Positions 46,355-57,991 of a stretch of 64,000 nucleotides of DNA are shown in pieces. Both the position numbers and the translations under genes were made by a program. The stretch's first letter is position 1; each line of letters starts with the position of its first letter. The notes under the pieces are model-generated. The model was not told where the DNA came from, did not search any database, and saw only the letters and a program-made list of their open reading frames with translations. Source of the DNA: Jacaranda mimosifolia (lineage: Eukaryota; Streptophyta; Magnoliopsida; Lamiales; Bignoniaceae); the NCBI GenBank assembly GCA_018894105.1, contig CM032121.1, forward strand, positions 22,292,730-22,356,729, given 5' to 3'.

Positions 46355-47060
46355 GCCATGACCAATCAGAGGACCAAAAAGTCAACATCATCTTTTTATT
46401 GTTGCTCCCATGATGTGTAGTCTATTTTCCTGGCGATCCTAGCAGAAGCACTCCCCCACAAACAAGGATAGCTTAACTATCAAAGTCAGAAGGAGTTATA
46501 GACCCTGAAAAACACTTGGACAACTTCCTGGCAAGAATAGAGCTCAATATCTCCAAAGCCAAGAAGCTCCTCATGCGCAATGAGAAGCACACTCGTATAG
46601 ATGAAGTTATAGTCCCTCATAAAGCTCATGAACGAAATACACGTGATGAAAGGAGTAGCGACCATAAGGAGCATGGAAATTAGAGATTTAGCTTCCTCAC
46701 ATACTTACCACGCGCACACCCTATGTTATATTGCAGAGCGAAATGATGATAATAGAACTGTGATACAGCCTCAAAGACCCCAGCTAATCCCAAGAAGCCT
46801 AGTCCAAATAAATGGTGTCATTTCCACCATGCAGGTGGACAAAACATGGAAGAGCATTGCTATTTCAATACGAAGTCGATAATTTATTCAAAGAGGCCAC
46901 CTCAAGAAGTATGTGGCTTAAAAGAGATCCAGTCCAGACAAAGAAGAGTGAAAGCTGTGGGTGGAGATCAAGCGACCCAAGCAACATCAATGCCATACAA
47001 CCCTGGTAATCTCCCTAAAATAAGAGTCATTTTGATAATATCTAAAGGACCAACCAGATG
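46355..47060 (+). pseudogene. Ty3/gypsy gag relic (G2)
   Basis: Right of element C's target site, plus-strand frames show DNFLARIELNISKAKKLLMR and a charged stretch EKHTRIDEVIVPHKAHERNT near 46515-46645. From 46830 on comes GQNMEEHCYFNTK, then VDNLFK and, across frames, RGHLKKYV. This resembles the end of a plant gypsy Gag (H-x-T-E-E-C...L-x-x-L-I-R-x-G-x-L-x-x-F-V). Several frames are partly open (46628-46882, 46812-47009, 46846-47061), but none covers the whole. Protease and RT do not follow; the sequence passes directly to noncoding G2 DNA, indicating an internal deletion. Confidence 0.55.
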
Positions 47061-47399
47061 AGACAAAGATAAAGGTGTGTTGTTAGACACTCACTTTGTG
47101 GACGCATACACATCCTAAGATGCTTTTGGAGACGGCTGAAATGCATTCCTAACAACATCTCCTCGCGATAAATGTTTACTTTAGTTTGTTTTCTACTCTA
47201 ACTTTTATTATCTCTCAGATTTAAATAAAAAGCCTACCCACTCGGGGATGGTACTATTTCCTTATTCTCATTTCTTTAATAAATGTGGACCTTCTTATGT
47301 TCTCGATATTATTGTGCCTCCTCTATTTTGAAAGAATTAAGAAGCACTAAAGTAATGTCTAAACCTAATGATTTAAAATAGGGATAAAGGCAACATTAG
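47061..47399 (+). other. gypsy G2 noncoding segment with shared landmark
   Basis: It contains AATAAAAAGCC followed by TACCCACTCGGGGATGG (47225-47259), the counterpart of the G1 landmark at 11676-11705. No gene is seen. Confidence 0.5.
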
Positions 47400-47760
47400 A
47401 TTTTGCAGTGCAAAGCATCTTTTAGACATAAGCCCCCTATAAGGTTCCTCAAGGAGTGCTAAGAGTACGCAACAATCACCGGGCTTAATCCCACTATAAA
47501 TGTGCCTTAGGGTACGAAAAAAGTCCACTAAAGGCTCTCTTGGGAGTACGTAACAACTTCTCTGAAAAAATCCACTAGAGGCTTTCACAAGACCCAGCTC
47601 CTTTTGAGGGTATGTGGCACCCTTTAAAAAAGCCTATTATCGGCTCCCTTCAAGGATATTGGCACCCTCTAGAAAAGTCCACTATCGGTTTCATTCAAGA
47701 GTACATAGATCTCTCAAAAGCATACTATTGACTCCCCTCAAGATCATTTGAAGAAACTTG
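47400..47760 (+). repeat. degenerate tandem repeat (G2)
   Basis: Units of about 50-60 bp repeat 'aaaagtccactatcggctccc', 'ttcaagggta' and 'tggcaccctct'. At least five units are visible. The array stands in the same place, relative to the CCCACTCGGGGATG landmark, as the G1 array at 11780-12240. Confidence 0.65.
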
Positions 47761-48565
47761 CTAAGGAACATTTTGAAAGACATTTACATCATCAAACAAC
47801 GAAAGCCTTAAGTCCTTGCAAATGGGAGGGTGGCAACATCTCAACACTTATCAAAAATATATACAAAGGCAAATCTTTAAATACAACGACTTCGCATATT
47901 GTTGCCCATTTATTGTGAAACCTCCCAACAAACCCATAAACACGCTTATTCTCATCTCAACACTTTAACTATGCTCAATTGAGTGTAAAATTAACTTTCC
48001 TCCCTTGGAAAACTCAACCCTTCACAAGGCGGACTGATACGAATGCAAAAGAGGGCTTTAGGCCGCCCTAAGATAACTTCATCACGTATAACACTAGCGA
48101 CTACTATAGTTACTTTAAATTCATACACTTGTTAAAGTGCCTACACTAGGGAAAAGATGTCATACAAATGGGGGGCCCAGCAGGCTCTCCAGCTTGGCGT
48201 CCAACCTGTGCCCTAGCATCAGGTGCCTTAGTTTAGTACCCCATATAGGTGCTCAAGTCTAAACTACTAGCTGGCTTTCGAGATGCACTTTTCTCCAAGA
48301 CTTAATGATAGCATAATCATGCCTCCCATTGCTAATTCTCAAAGTACAATATGCAAAATCAATGATCACTCAATTAACTAAATACCCACAAGAATGCAAA
48401 GCAATGGGAATAAAAAAACTTTATTAAAATCAGTGAGCGAGATAAAAGGATGTTCAGCCAACAAGTGGCCATTGAAAGTAAATAATAATGTACTACTCAA
48501 ATTGATTTGAAGATACTAAGTAATGCTAAAATCCTAAACACAAGTTTTACTTGTTTCTATCATAA
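47761..48565 (+). other. gypsy G2 spacer, no gene seen
   Basis: Noncoding, loosely matching G1 at 12241-13520. Confidence 0.4.
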
Positions 48566-49660
48566 AAACATTATACTCTTGTGGAGTTACACCTTCTAGT
48601 TCCTCCACCTTTGCCCTGTATCTATTGCCTCAAAAAACTTGCCAAAACCTTCATACTCTTTAGCAGTATCCTTATGAGCCACGTTCACAAATGTCCTCAA
48701 GTGATATAAGAACCTCTCTCCACTCTCCACATATTTCGCTTATCTCACCTTCAAGAGTTCATTCTCTTTAAGTAGCTTAGATGGCTCCTCCGTCTGACTC
48801 CACTTTATAACTACTTCAACCATCTCTGTCTTGAGATATTTTACCATAGACAAGGTTTTCTCTACTAAGCAAGCCATTTGCTCAACCAAGTTCTATCTCT
48901 ATGCACCAAAAATACAGAAAATGCTCGAGAGTAAGAAGTCGCTACTAAGAAAAGCAAAGAAGGTGAAAAATAAATCAACGTATGGGATAGATACTTACTC
49001 GGATAAAGTTGTTCGTAGTGCTACCTTGGTTAGCTAAAAGAAATAGAATAACTCCAAATTCATCCGATCATACTCGCTAACCACTCTTTGCATGCAATCA
49101 ATAGTAAAAGTTACCTCACCCTTATTTTGGCATAAACATCGAAAGAAAAGTCCTTGACCCTCACAAGCATTAAAAGATCAAGCTTCATGCGGACAAGAAA
49201 CAGCTCCATGCATACATTTTCCAATGAGCCTGGAATGTCTGTGCTGCCAAAGGTCATAGAGCATGCGTCTTACCAATCTAGGGGCCTTGAATGACTCATA
49301 ATGGGCGACATCTTCCTGAGGCACTCATCTAAGAAGTCTTTCTCGCATATTCCTCCCTCTGCCTTCCTAGGTGAAAAAACGACCTCACAAGCTCCAAAAA
49401 TATCTAAGTACTTCAAAGAACACATAACTCCGTCTATAACCCCAAAGAGTCGTCAAATGACTAAAACTTCATAAAAATCAAGCCTTGTGCAGAATACAAA
49501 ATGAGATATATCTATATCCCACTGTAGTGCATAAATCTATACACCTGCCTCTAACCTACACATAGTCCATGCAAGACCTTAAAACTTATGTAGAGTAGAG
49601 CCAACGCAATCCTAAGTCCTTCTTTGAGCAGAAGAACAACACCAACTATCTCAAAAAAAT
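48566..49660 (-). pseudogene. antisense gene relic, 'putative gypsy type transposon' family (G2)
   Basis: The counterpart of the G1 relic at 13523-15240. On the minus strand the N-terminal piece (about 49620-49400) reads GVVLLLKEGLRIALALLYIS, then RFMHYSG and, further on, LVRSFFHLG. This recalls the family's 'AGLRxPLxPxxxxxL...PN' opening. The C-terminal part (48830-48570) reads EVVIKWSQTEEPSKLLKENE and LLKVR (coiled-coil-like), then KEYEGFGKFFEAIDTG and ends ELEGVTPQE. This compares with VEDPVGAAPQE in G1. The central domain is mostly lost and stops are frequent. Confidence 0.5.
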
Positions 49661-49735
49661 TTAGAAGAGGAGAAATTTTGCAGCGAAGCATAAGTCCTAT
49701 GCAGGTATAAATCCCTATGTAGGCATCCTGCAGTG

Positions 49736-51104
49736 ACCGGCAGAGGGGGCTTCCAAAGTGAGATCAATACTCTCCACTTAAAGGATCAACTTCACCACAC
49801 CAAAAGCTCCTTAATGCAGCAACTTTTGGTCACCAAAGGACCTTTAAAACAGCCTTAAAATGGACAAAAAGTAGGAGAAAAAATCCACTGCAAAGTCATC
49901 CAAAAGATCCTCCAAACATCAGCCACCATTGAAGGATCAAACTCCAAATCTAAACTTCCCAAGTGTGAAGCCTCTAATGGTGACCCACACACCTAGGAAA
50001 AACTCTCAATTCTTTACACTCTAAGCTAGAAAAGAATGGAGGAAGAAGATGGAGAGAGAGAGGGGGGTGGTTTTTGGAAGGAGGGGGAATGGAGAGAATC
50101 TAGAGAGGTACTTACTCAACACATGAGTTGTGCTACCTTTTGGAGGGAAAATAGAAGCATGGAAATCTCTACCATGAGGCAACCCACGTTGGGGCATTTA
50201 TAGTATGAATGGAAGCTATTGAAAGCTTTCTTCACACTTTTCACGCTTGTGCCAACAACCTGCTAGATTCAATTCTAGCTTCAATTGGATTTTAATTTCA
50301 TAAACTAAAAATGCCAACTCATTAATTCAAATGGACTCTTCAATTTTATTTTCCCTTCAAAACTCAAATTCCATAGCTAATTAAATTAACTCTTTAATTT
50401 AATTAGTTTAACTTAACTCATTAAGTTGATTAAATCAACTTAACTCTTTAAATTGACTTTGACTAATTAAATTGTCACATGGCTCCAATTAAATTAACTC
50501 CTTAATTTAATTGGCTTAATTTAACTCTTTAAATTATTTTGATTAATTTAACACTTAAATTAATCAAGCTAAAGTGACCAATTGATAATTAGGCAACTTG
50601 ACCTCTCTTTCTTAGGCAAAAACCGCCATTGAACTTAGAAAATTCCTCCTATCGAATAAGAGTTTTCTTAGCCTTTTGTGTGTGACCCATTAGGCTCACC
50701 AGTTCATTAGACATGGGCTCACAATTCTTTGTGATATTTTGAATATTAAAAATATTCGAATTAGATTAAACTCTTTTAAACTAATAACTCTATCAATTAA
50801 TCTCCATTAATTAGCAACAAGCTTATGGAGCCTAGCGAATTGGAAGAATGAATTATTTCAAGGTGAATCATTACTGCTTATGATTGCCATGCAAAACAAT
50901 CCTTAATAACCTCAATAACTATGTATCTATTCTTGATATTCGAGTCCTCCTTATAACCTCAACTTTGGAAAACTCTTTTTTCAAATTGACATATCACACT
51001 ACACAAAGATTTCTTAGAATTGATCATCTTAGAATACATAGGAGATCAACTGTTCTTCACTTATAGGCAAAATGGAACCCATCTTAGAACTCACCAATCT
51101 CCAT
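49736..51104 (-). repeat. copia 3' LTR fragment of element D
   Basis: Homologous to 58180-59600 of the 5' LTR ('caccacaccaaaagctcctt', then TAATGCA). It lacks the first ~0.6 kb and the last ~0.17 kb. A TATA-like 'ctataaatgcccc' (minus reading) lies near 50198-50210. Confidence 0.83.
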
Positions 51105-51587
51105 ATAGATTTTCTCATCAATGTTTCCATTGGAAAGGCGATTTTTACATCTATTTGCCAAATTTTATAGTCGTGGTAAGTGGCTATGGAAAGTACAATA
51201 TTTATGGACTTAGGCATAGCGACTAGTGAATAGGTTTCCTCAAAATCAATATTAGGTCTTTGAGTATAATATTTTGCCACTAGTCTAGCCTTAAAGGTCG
51301 TTACCTCCCCATTAACTCCTAGCTTGTGCTTCTAGATCCACTTGCAACTAATGGGTACTATAACCTCCGATAGATCTACCAAAGTCCATATTTTGTTGGA
51401 ATACATGGAGTCCATTTCAAATTTCATGGCCTCAAGCTAATGACCAGAATCAATAACCGACATAGCTTCCTCATAGTTCCTTGGATCACTATCTATTTGC
51501 CCCATCTCAATGAAAGGATCCGAACCTTTTGGGTTGCTTCTTGATTCAGTCCAGCCTTCTAGGAAGTTGTGTGTTGGCTCATTATGC
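51099..51587 (-). pseudogene. pol: copia reverse transcriptase start, truncated (element D)
   Basis: Minus-strand frames: linker SDPRNYEEAMSVIDSGH (about 51480-51437), LVD near 51380, GCKW-like text near 51345, then an open frame from 51280: MAKYYTQRPNIDFEETYSLV, AMPKSINIVLSIATYHDYKI, WQIDVKIAFPMETLMRKSIW. Immediately after Trp it turns into LTR sequence. The catalytic YVDD half never follows, so this cannot be a polymerase. Confidence 0.85.
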
Positions 51588-52530
51588 TCACTTGTTTTGT
51601 ATTCTTTGTGGGATAGTATGATCATCTTGAATCTCATCAAATTCAACAACGCCGCTATTTCTATCTAACAAAAATTCCTTTTCCAAAAAGGTGGCATTCC
51701 TAGAAATAAACACCTTTTGTTCTAAGGAATCATAAAAATAATAACCCAAAGACTCTTTTGAGTATCCCACAAACTTGCACAAAGGGGATCTTGCATCCAA
51801 GTTATCTCCCACTAGTCTATTAACATAGGCGGGAGATCCTCAAACTCGTAAATAAGAGTAAGAGAGTGTTGTACCAAACCATATCTCATATGGTATCTTT
51901 GGCACTGACTTTGAAGGTACTACATTTAGTAGCCTCGCTGCCGTCTCAAAGGCATATCCCTAAAAGGAGATAGGGATATTGGTAAAGCTCATCATGGATC
52001 GCACCATGTCTAACAAAGTACAATTTCTTCTCTCACCTACTCTATTATGTTGGGGTGTGTTGGGTGGATTCCATTGTGAGAGAATCCCACTCTCTTATAT
52101 AACTCAAGAATTCAGTACTTAAGTATTTACCTCCTCGATTCGATCGAAGAGTTTTGATGCTATGTCCTAATTGCTTTTCTACTTTATTCATATACTCTTT
52201 GAACCTTTTAAAAGCTTCAGACTTGTACTTCATAAGATACACATGTCTAAGCCAAGTAAAATTATCGATGAAGGTTGTGAAGTATGAATAGCCTCATCTT
52301 GCACTATCTCTTAGTGGCCACACACGTCCGTATGGATCAAATCCAATGGACTTGTGGATAGCTCCATTTGTCCTACAAAAGGAGTCTTGGTCATTTTTCT
52401 TTTTAAACAAGATTCACAAGTAGGTAGATCCTCTAATCCACTAACATTTAGTGATTTGAGATCTACTAACTTGTTCATCCTATTTTTGGAAATATGTCCA
52501 TGTCTGGCATGCCAAAGGTATGCATTTTCT
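51588..52530 (-). pseudogene. int: copia integrase relic (element D)
   Basis: From about 52530 (minus), a zinc-region trace (HARHGHISK near 52515), DLIHTDVCG near 52345, then the open piece 52242-52045 with KYKSEAFKRFKEYMNKVEKQ and RSNRGGKYLS, where the second catalytic Asp is Asn and the next acidic residue is Lys. The C-terminal frame 51812-51588 reads MGDNLDARSPLCKFVGYSKE, LGYYFY and EQKVFISRNATFLEKEF. Frameshifts and stops break it. Confidence 0.83.
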
Positions 52531-52900
52531 TGGTTATCTTTCTTTTATTACTTTGTTGAATGTGCATAAGTGATGGTTGAGAATCCAAAATGTATAATCA
52601 ATTACTAAGTGTACCAATTGCAATTAAAGAATTATTCTTCATTACTTTTAATTTTCTATTTGAGATAGAAAAATCAAATCTTTGATTGTCTAAAACGTGA
52701 ATTGAAATAACACTCTTCACAAGATTAGGTACATAGTAACAAGGATCAAATACAATAAAGGAATTCCTTAAGTCTAACTTTATAATATCTTCAACCTTGG
52801 CCGCAATCTTTGCACTATTGTCGAGGCGTAGGATCAAATCCTCAAATCCACATGCGGTATCAAATACCATGAGGAAGAATTGGTAGTTAGGTGGACTTCA
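52531..52900 (-). pseudogene. pro: copia protease relic (element D)
   Basis: Minus frame 52870-52598: MVFDTACGF, then a deletion of about 25 codons relative to element C, LRLDNSAKIAAKVEDIIKLD, CYYVPNLVKSVISIHVLDNQ and KNNSLIAIG. The active site is DTA in place of DTG. Confidence 0.82.
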
Positions 52901-53733
52901 ATAAAGTACATACCCTTCCTAAGGGTTGCAAGATACTCCTTGCAATTTCGCGTCCAATGGCCTATTTCACCATAATAGAAATAAATGGCGTCCTTCTTAT
53001 CCTCTTTCTTTTCTTAGCCCCTCCAAATGGTTTTAATGCCTATTTTCCCTTTGAAGAAGAACTTTTCTTCTTCTTACCTCATTTCTTCTTTCCCTAGGGC
53101 CTTTAGACTTGGAGCAAGAAGTAAGCATTAAAAGGTTCATATTTTTTCATGGTCGCTTCTGTAGTTACCAACATGTTTACCAATCCGTTGATCGTAACTT
53201 CTTATTTGGACATGGTAAAGTTCATTTTGAATTTTTCAAACGAACTTGCCAAGGATTGGAGAATCAAATCTACATAAAGGTCACTATCCATAACTATTTT
53301 TAAAATAATGAGCTTCTCAATAAGCCCAATCATCTTGAGACCATGATCATGGACATTGGACCCCTCAATCATCCTAGCCTTAAAGAGCTCCTAAGATAGC
53401 ATGTACCCCACATGCCTAGTTTGTACACCATACAACTCTTATAGTTGCAAGTGTATCTCGGTGGCACTTTCATGTGCTCATGAGATTTTTGCAACTTATT
53501 GGACATGGAGGCCACCATGAGGCAATGGGTTTGGAGGTCATCCTCTACCCATTTCATGAACATTTGATAGACCTCTTGATCAACATCCTCACCTATGGTA
53601 TCCAATGGACTTTGAGATAAGATATATGTCTATTTTTTGGAAGAACAACTTTGAGGTTACGAAGCCAATTGCAGTAATTTGGCCCCATTAGTTCATTAGT
53701 TTCCAATATGATGCTTACTGGATTTTTAGCCAT
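52901..53733 (-). pseudogene. gag: copia gag relic (element D)
   Basis: The ATG at 53733 opens MAKNPVSIILETNELMGPNY then CNWLRNLKVVL. A frameshift separates this from the open piece 53605-53369 (MDTIGEDVDQEVYQMFMKWV, DDLQTHCLMVASMSNKL). Around 52970-52930 the zinc knuckle reads YYGEIGHWTRNC, again with the first Cys lost, followed by KEYLATLRKGMYFIEVHL. It matches element C throughout. Confidence 0.85.
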
Positions 53734-55106
53734 ATTTGAAGATTTTGCAAATCTACAAAAGCAAAAAAGAGAATATAAGCATTTGATTTAATTTGATATT
53801 GAAAACATATTAATGGACTTTCAAGCAATTTTTCTCCCACTATTTTATCAAGTTCTTTACCCTCTTAAGGATTCAAAAAATCACACTTCCTAGGGAGAAT
53901 CAGATCTAAAGGCATCATTTGTGAACCCACAACTCGTGAGACATCCACTCATGATCCTAAGGTAGGCAACTATTGCCAATTGCACCTCTATACAACCCTT
54001 GATGTGTTTTGTCTCACTATTCATATAGACCCACAACTCGTGTGACATTTATACTACTAAGTGTTAAGTCGGACCTACCAATCAATCCATAATTATAAAC
54101 TCAACCATGATCATTACACGACTCGTGAGATAATGTAATGGTGAATTTCAAATTAAAGTGTATCTTATGCCAATGTGGTGATCATAGCTTTCCTTCAATA
54201 ATGTGTCCCACAACTCCTGAACCAACGCAAAATTAAGGTAGCATCTCATGTCACTTGCCTATTAGTAGAAGGCTTGGAATTATTAAACCTAATTTAATAT
54301 TATCCAATTTTAACTTCATTTTGATAAACTTAGACTCCTCTAAGTTTGAAAATTTTCTTACTTGGAAGATCTCATCAATTCTATCTTGCTTATTTAGATT
54401 TTCTATATCCTAAACATGTATCTCATATATCAATAGGATAAAGAAAGTATAAATAAGAAAATACACCTAGCATGCTCCTAATGTAAGATGACCATGAGCC
54501 TTAACCAAGTAGTGCACTTAGAGCCATAGGTGCACTACATAGTTGATTTTAGGTGGGTTGATTAAATTAATAGATCCTATCTATTACATAAATATACCCC
54601 ATACATTCATGGGTCTTCAAGCCTCCTTGATCATCTTAGCCTCATTTGCCTCCTTGCAACAATTTACAAGAGTAAAGAAAGCCTCACCCCCAGAGTTCCA
54701 CTCTCATAACATTTACAAGGTAGAAAATCAAGAGGCATACAAGCCCATTTCATACAACCCATTCAATCAACATTAAACTCTAATAAAACCAATTTAAAGG
54801 CTCATGTTTATCCCCATTCATCCATCATTCATTCAACAGTTAAATGAACAATAGCTAAAATTGGCATTCAATCCAATAATTAAATGCTTATAACATAAAT
54901 AATTAATTAGAGGCAAAAATAAGTATAACTCTTATGCATCACATTTTTGCACAATCATGAAGTGTGCATTTAAACTTGATTTTAAAAGCTAGCAAAAATT
55001 TCCAACATTTCTTACACAACATTTGTGCATCAAAATTTGTATGAATGAACAAGTTAGAAGCACAAAACCACACAAAAACGGACCAAGACAGCCTTAAGGC
55101 AGGCTT
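53734..55106 (-). other. leader of element D, proximal part
   Basis: Noncoding leader between gag and the solo-LTR insertion, homologous to 38895-40234 of element C in opposite orientation. ORFs here (such as 54543-54776) are not supported. Confidence 0.7.
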
Positions 55107-57362
55107 TGTTGAAATAGTGCCCCGCAGCCAATTAGATTGGCATGTAAAGTATTTCACTTGTGATATAATCTTAATTGAATGATATTCATATTAAATGTCC
55201 ATCTTCATCTTATGCTTATTTTACTTCACTAACATTTGGTTGAAGCCCCTAAATCACACATAACTATGAGACTTGGTTGCACACTGGGTGGTAATCATGA
55301 AATAAGTCTTACACAATCATGATTTTAAATATTCCAAGCCATAGAATCATATAAGATGAGGCATCTAAGATTTGGATAGACTTGCACTAACGATGCATAA
55401 ATCCAAGGAGTTGAAAAGTATTCCATTTCATGAGCAATCCATGTTAGATATGGTCACATATTGGTGGGTACTTGTTAGAGAATAAGTTCACTGAAGACCC
55501 GCATGGAGAATCCACTAGATAGCCATAGTAACAAGTCGGTAATAGCAAGTTCTTCTACTTATGCTAGTGTATATTATTAGTCCTTAGACCTGAGGATCCA
55601 TGGTACCTTATGTCTAGGTCCTCACACCTTGACCCTTTCTTGACCACATAGCAAGTCATCCAGGTTGAGATTAGATATGAGCTACTTAAATATGGAGGTT
55701 TGTGAGATTCAAGATGGGATTCATCTCCTCATCATCGTGAAGGGTTAGTGCATCTCCTATGTATTCTATAATGATCAATTCCGAAAAATCCTTGCGCAAA
55801 GTAGTATGATAATTTGAAAAAGAAGTTTTCCAAAGATAAGGTCATAAAGAGGAATCAAACATTGGGAATATAAAAATAGCTATCGAGGCTATTGAGAATC
55901 CAGTAAATATCTTATCCTAAACCTCTTTTGGGAGATGGGAAATGAAAGGACCGTATTTGCATGGTAAGCGTAGAGCTGGAATAGTTCACCAAGAGTATAT
56001 TCATTTTGACCAATTAGTTAGGCTCCATGGGCTTAAAGCTAGACATCAACCATGGGGATTGGGTACTCTTTAGTTTATAAAGATTAATTGAAAGAGTTAT
56101 TGGTTTAAAAGTGTTTAAACTAATGCTTATATTTCTATATTCAAAATATCATAATGGTTGTAAGCCGATGTCCAATGAATCGGAGAACCTAATGGATCAC
56201 ACTCAAAAGCCTAAAGGAAGTTCTATTTGATGGGAGGAATTTTCTAGGAAGTTGGAAAGTTCACTATTGCCATTTTTATGGAGAAATCGGTTGACTAAGT
56301 TTTTGGTCATTTTGCCTTGATTAATTTAACTGTTAAATTAATCAAAATAATTTAAAGAATTAAATTGGACCAATTAAATTAAGGAGTTAATTTAATTGTG
56401 TCATATGACTATTAATTAGTTAACTTAAAGAGTTAAGTTGACATCTCCTAACTTAAAGAGTTAAGCTAGTTGACTTAAGGAGTTAAGTCAAGTGGACTGA
56501 TTAAATTAAAGAGTTAATTTAATTAATGTGAAGAATTTATTTTGGAGGAAAATTCAAATAAAGGAGTTCATTTTAGGTTAATTTGGAATTAATTTGAAAG
56601 ACATTTCATGGGATGAAATGTAGATTCAAATTAAATCCAAATACAAGTAAAATTCACATTTCACATGCAAGTGGATTGCCAACTCAGCATACCACCTCAT
56701 TGAGGGTGTGATGCCAATACCACCTCATATAGGTATGATTCCAACTTTCATCACACCATCCACTCTATAAATAGAGAGAGATAGCCGGCCATTGTGATGC
56801 TAGATTCCACTTTTTCCTCCAAAAAGTGTGATTCACTCATATATTGAAGTTTCATATCTTCCTCACCAAATTCTCTTCATATTTGGGCCCTTACTCTACT
56901 TTTCCCTCTGGCTCTCTAGCTAATTGAAGATAGATTTGAGCTCTTCTTGGGTGTGTGGATCATAACATTAGAGGCCTCACATTTGGAAAGCTTTTGCTCT
57001 TGAAGATCCATTACTATCCAGCGACTTTGGAAACAGAGTTGGAGGCCTCGCTGCGCTTGGATTTGGCTGAAATTTTAACTGAAAGTTCTCAAGTGTTTTG
57101 AGGAGCCCTCTACAAATTTTCAGCCAATTGGAGTTGTTTTGGTCGGTCAATGGTTCGCTGGATTCTGTTGTGTGTGGATTGGCACTTTAAAGTATTCATC
57201 GGTGTCATCCTTCATCTACGTTTAGATTAAGCATTCAAGGTTAGTTTCTATCATTAAATCCTTATTAAATGCATGATTAGATTCTTAGATTTAGAGTAAA
57301 CAAGTTTTATTTAGCCTTTTATGTGGTTTTATAATTTGATCCTTCGGTTACTCCTTACTTCA
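55107..57362 (+). mobile_element. solo copia LTR inside element D leader
   Basis: 2256 bp on the plus strand, opposite to its host. Starts TGTTGAAATAGTGCCCC and ends CTTACTTCA. The TATA box TATAAATA is at 56766-56773. Element D's leader is split by it. The flanks (GGCTT at 55102-55106, ACCTT at 57363-57367) agree at only three of five bases, so a worn target duplication is likely but not proven. Confidence 0.85.
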
Positions 57363-57976
57363 ACCTTCATGTGCTACTACCCATGGCCGCCTGCCTAGGC
57401 GCACGGCAAGCGACGCACAGCGTGCCCGCTACCTGCCGAGTTGGGCAACATAGGCGGCAGCTTGCACCAAGCCGCCTAGAGGCTGGTTTTGATCCTCCTT
57501 TGTGTAGTTTTGTGCACCAAATTTCATGAACACCTCCATGAATCAAATTCACACAATTTTGATAAATTTTCAGATTATAAACAGTTTTCAAAAAAATGGA
57601 AATTAAAGTGCTCAAAATGCTTCAAAATCAAATCTAAAGAAGAATCAACATCCTTCAAATAACATCAAGAAACTCCAATCCAATTGGATCCAAAAATATC
57701 CAAAAGACCTTAAAGCTATAATCAACATGCTATATCATCATATATCATCATACAATGCTAAATCAACATTTAATATCATAAGATTTGAATCAAAACTTAT
57801 GTCAACATATGCATTAACGATTAAACACATATTGACATATTTCAGTTCAACACATCAAGAGCCACATGCATTATCTCCAAATTCTTAAATTCATCAATTG
57901 AATCAAGGATCTGGAGATCTAGAATTAATCCATCACATGAATTAATTCAACTAAATCCTAACCCAGACATGAAGAT
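57363..57976 (-). other. leader of element D, distal part with GC-rich patch
   Basis: Continues the leader up to the primer site. A striking GC-rich patch (57383-57485, many 'gccgcc', 'gcacgg', 'gcctag' words) stands in AT-rich DNA; the 82-codon ORF across it is a reading of that patch. Element A has an analogous patch at 2640-2730. Confidence 0.7.
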
Positions 57977-57990
57977 GGCTCTGATACCAC
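57977..57990 (-). other. primer binding site, element D
   Basis: TGGTATCAGAGCC on the minus strand, two bases after the LTR end (TATCTTCA). Confidence 0.9.
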
Positions 57991-57991
57991 T

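Noticed and set aside
54543..54776. 77-codon ORF in the leader of element D
   Set aside because: Not conserved in the leaders of A and C; no domain.
57367..57615. Ala/Cys/Arg-rich 82-codon ORF
   Set aside because: It reads a GC-rich patch in a copia leader and has no counterpart as a protein in A or C.
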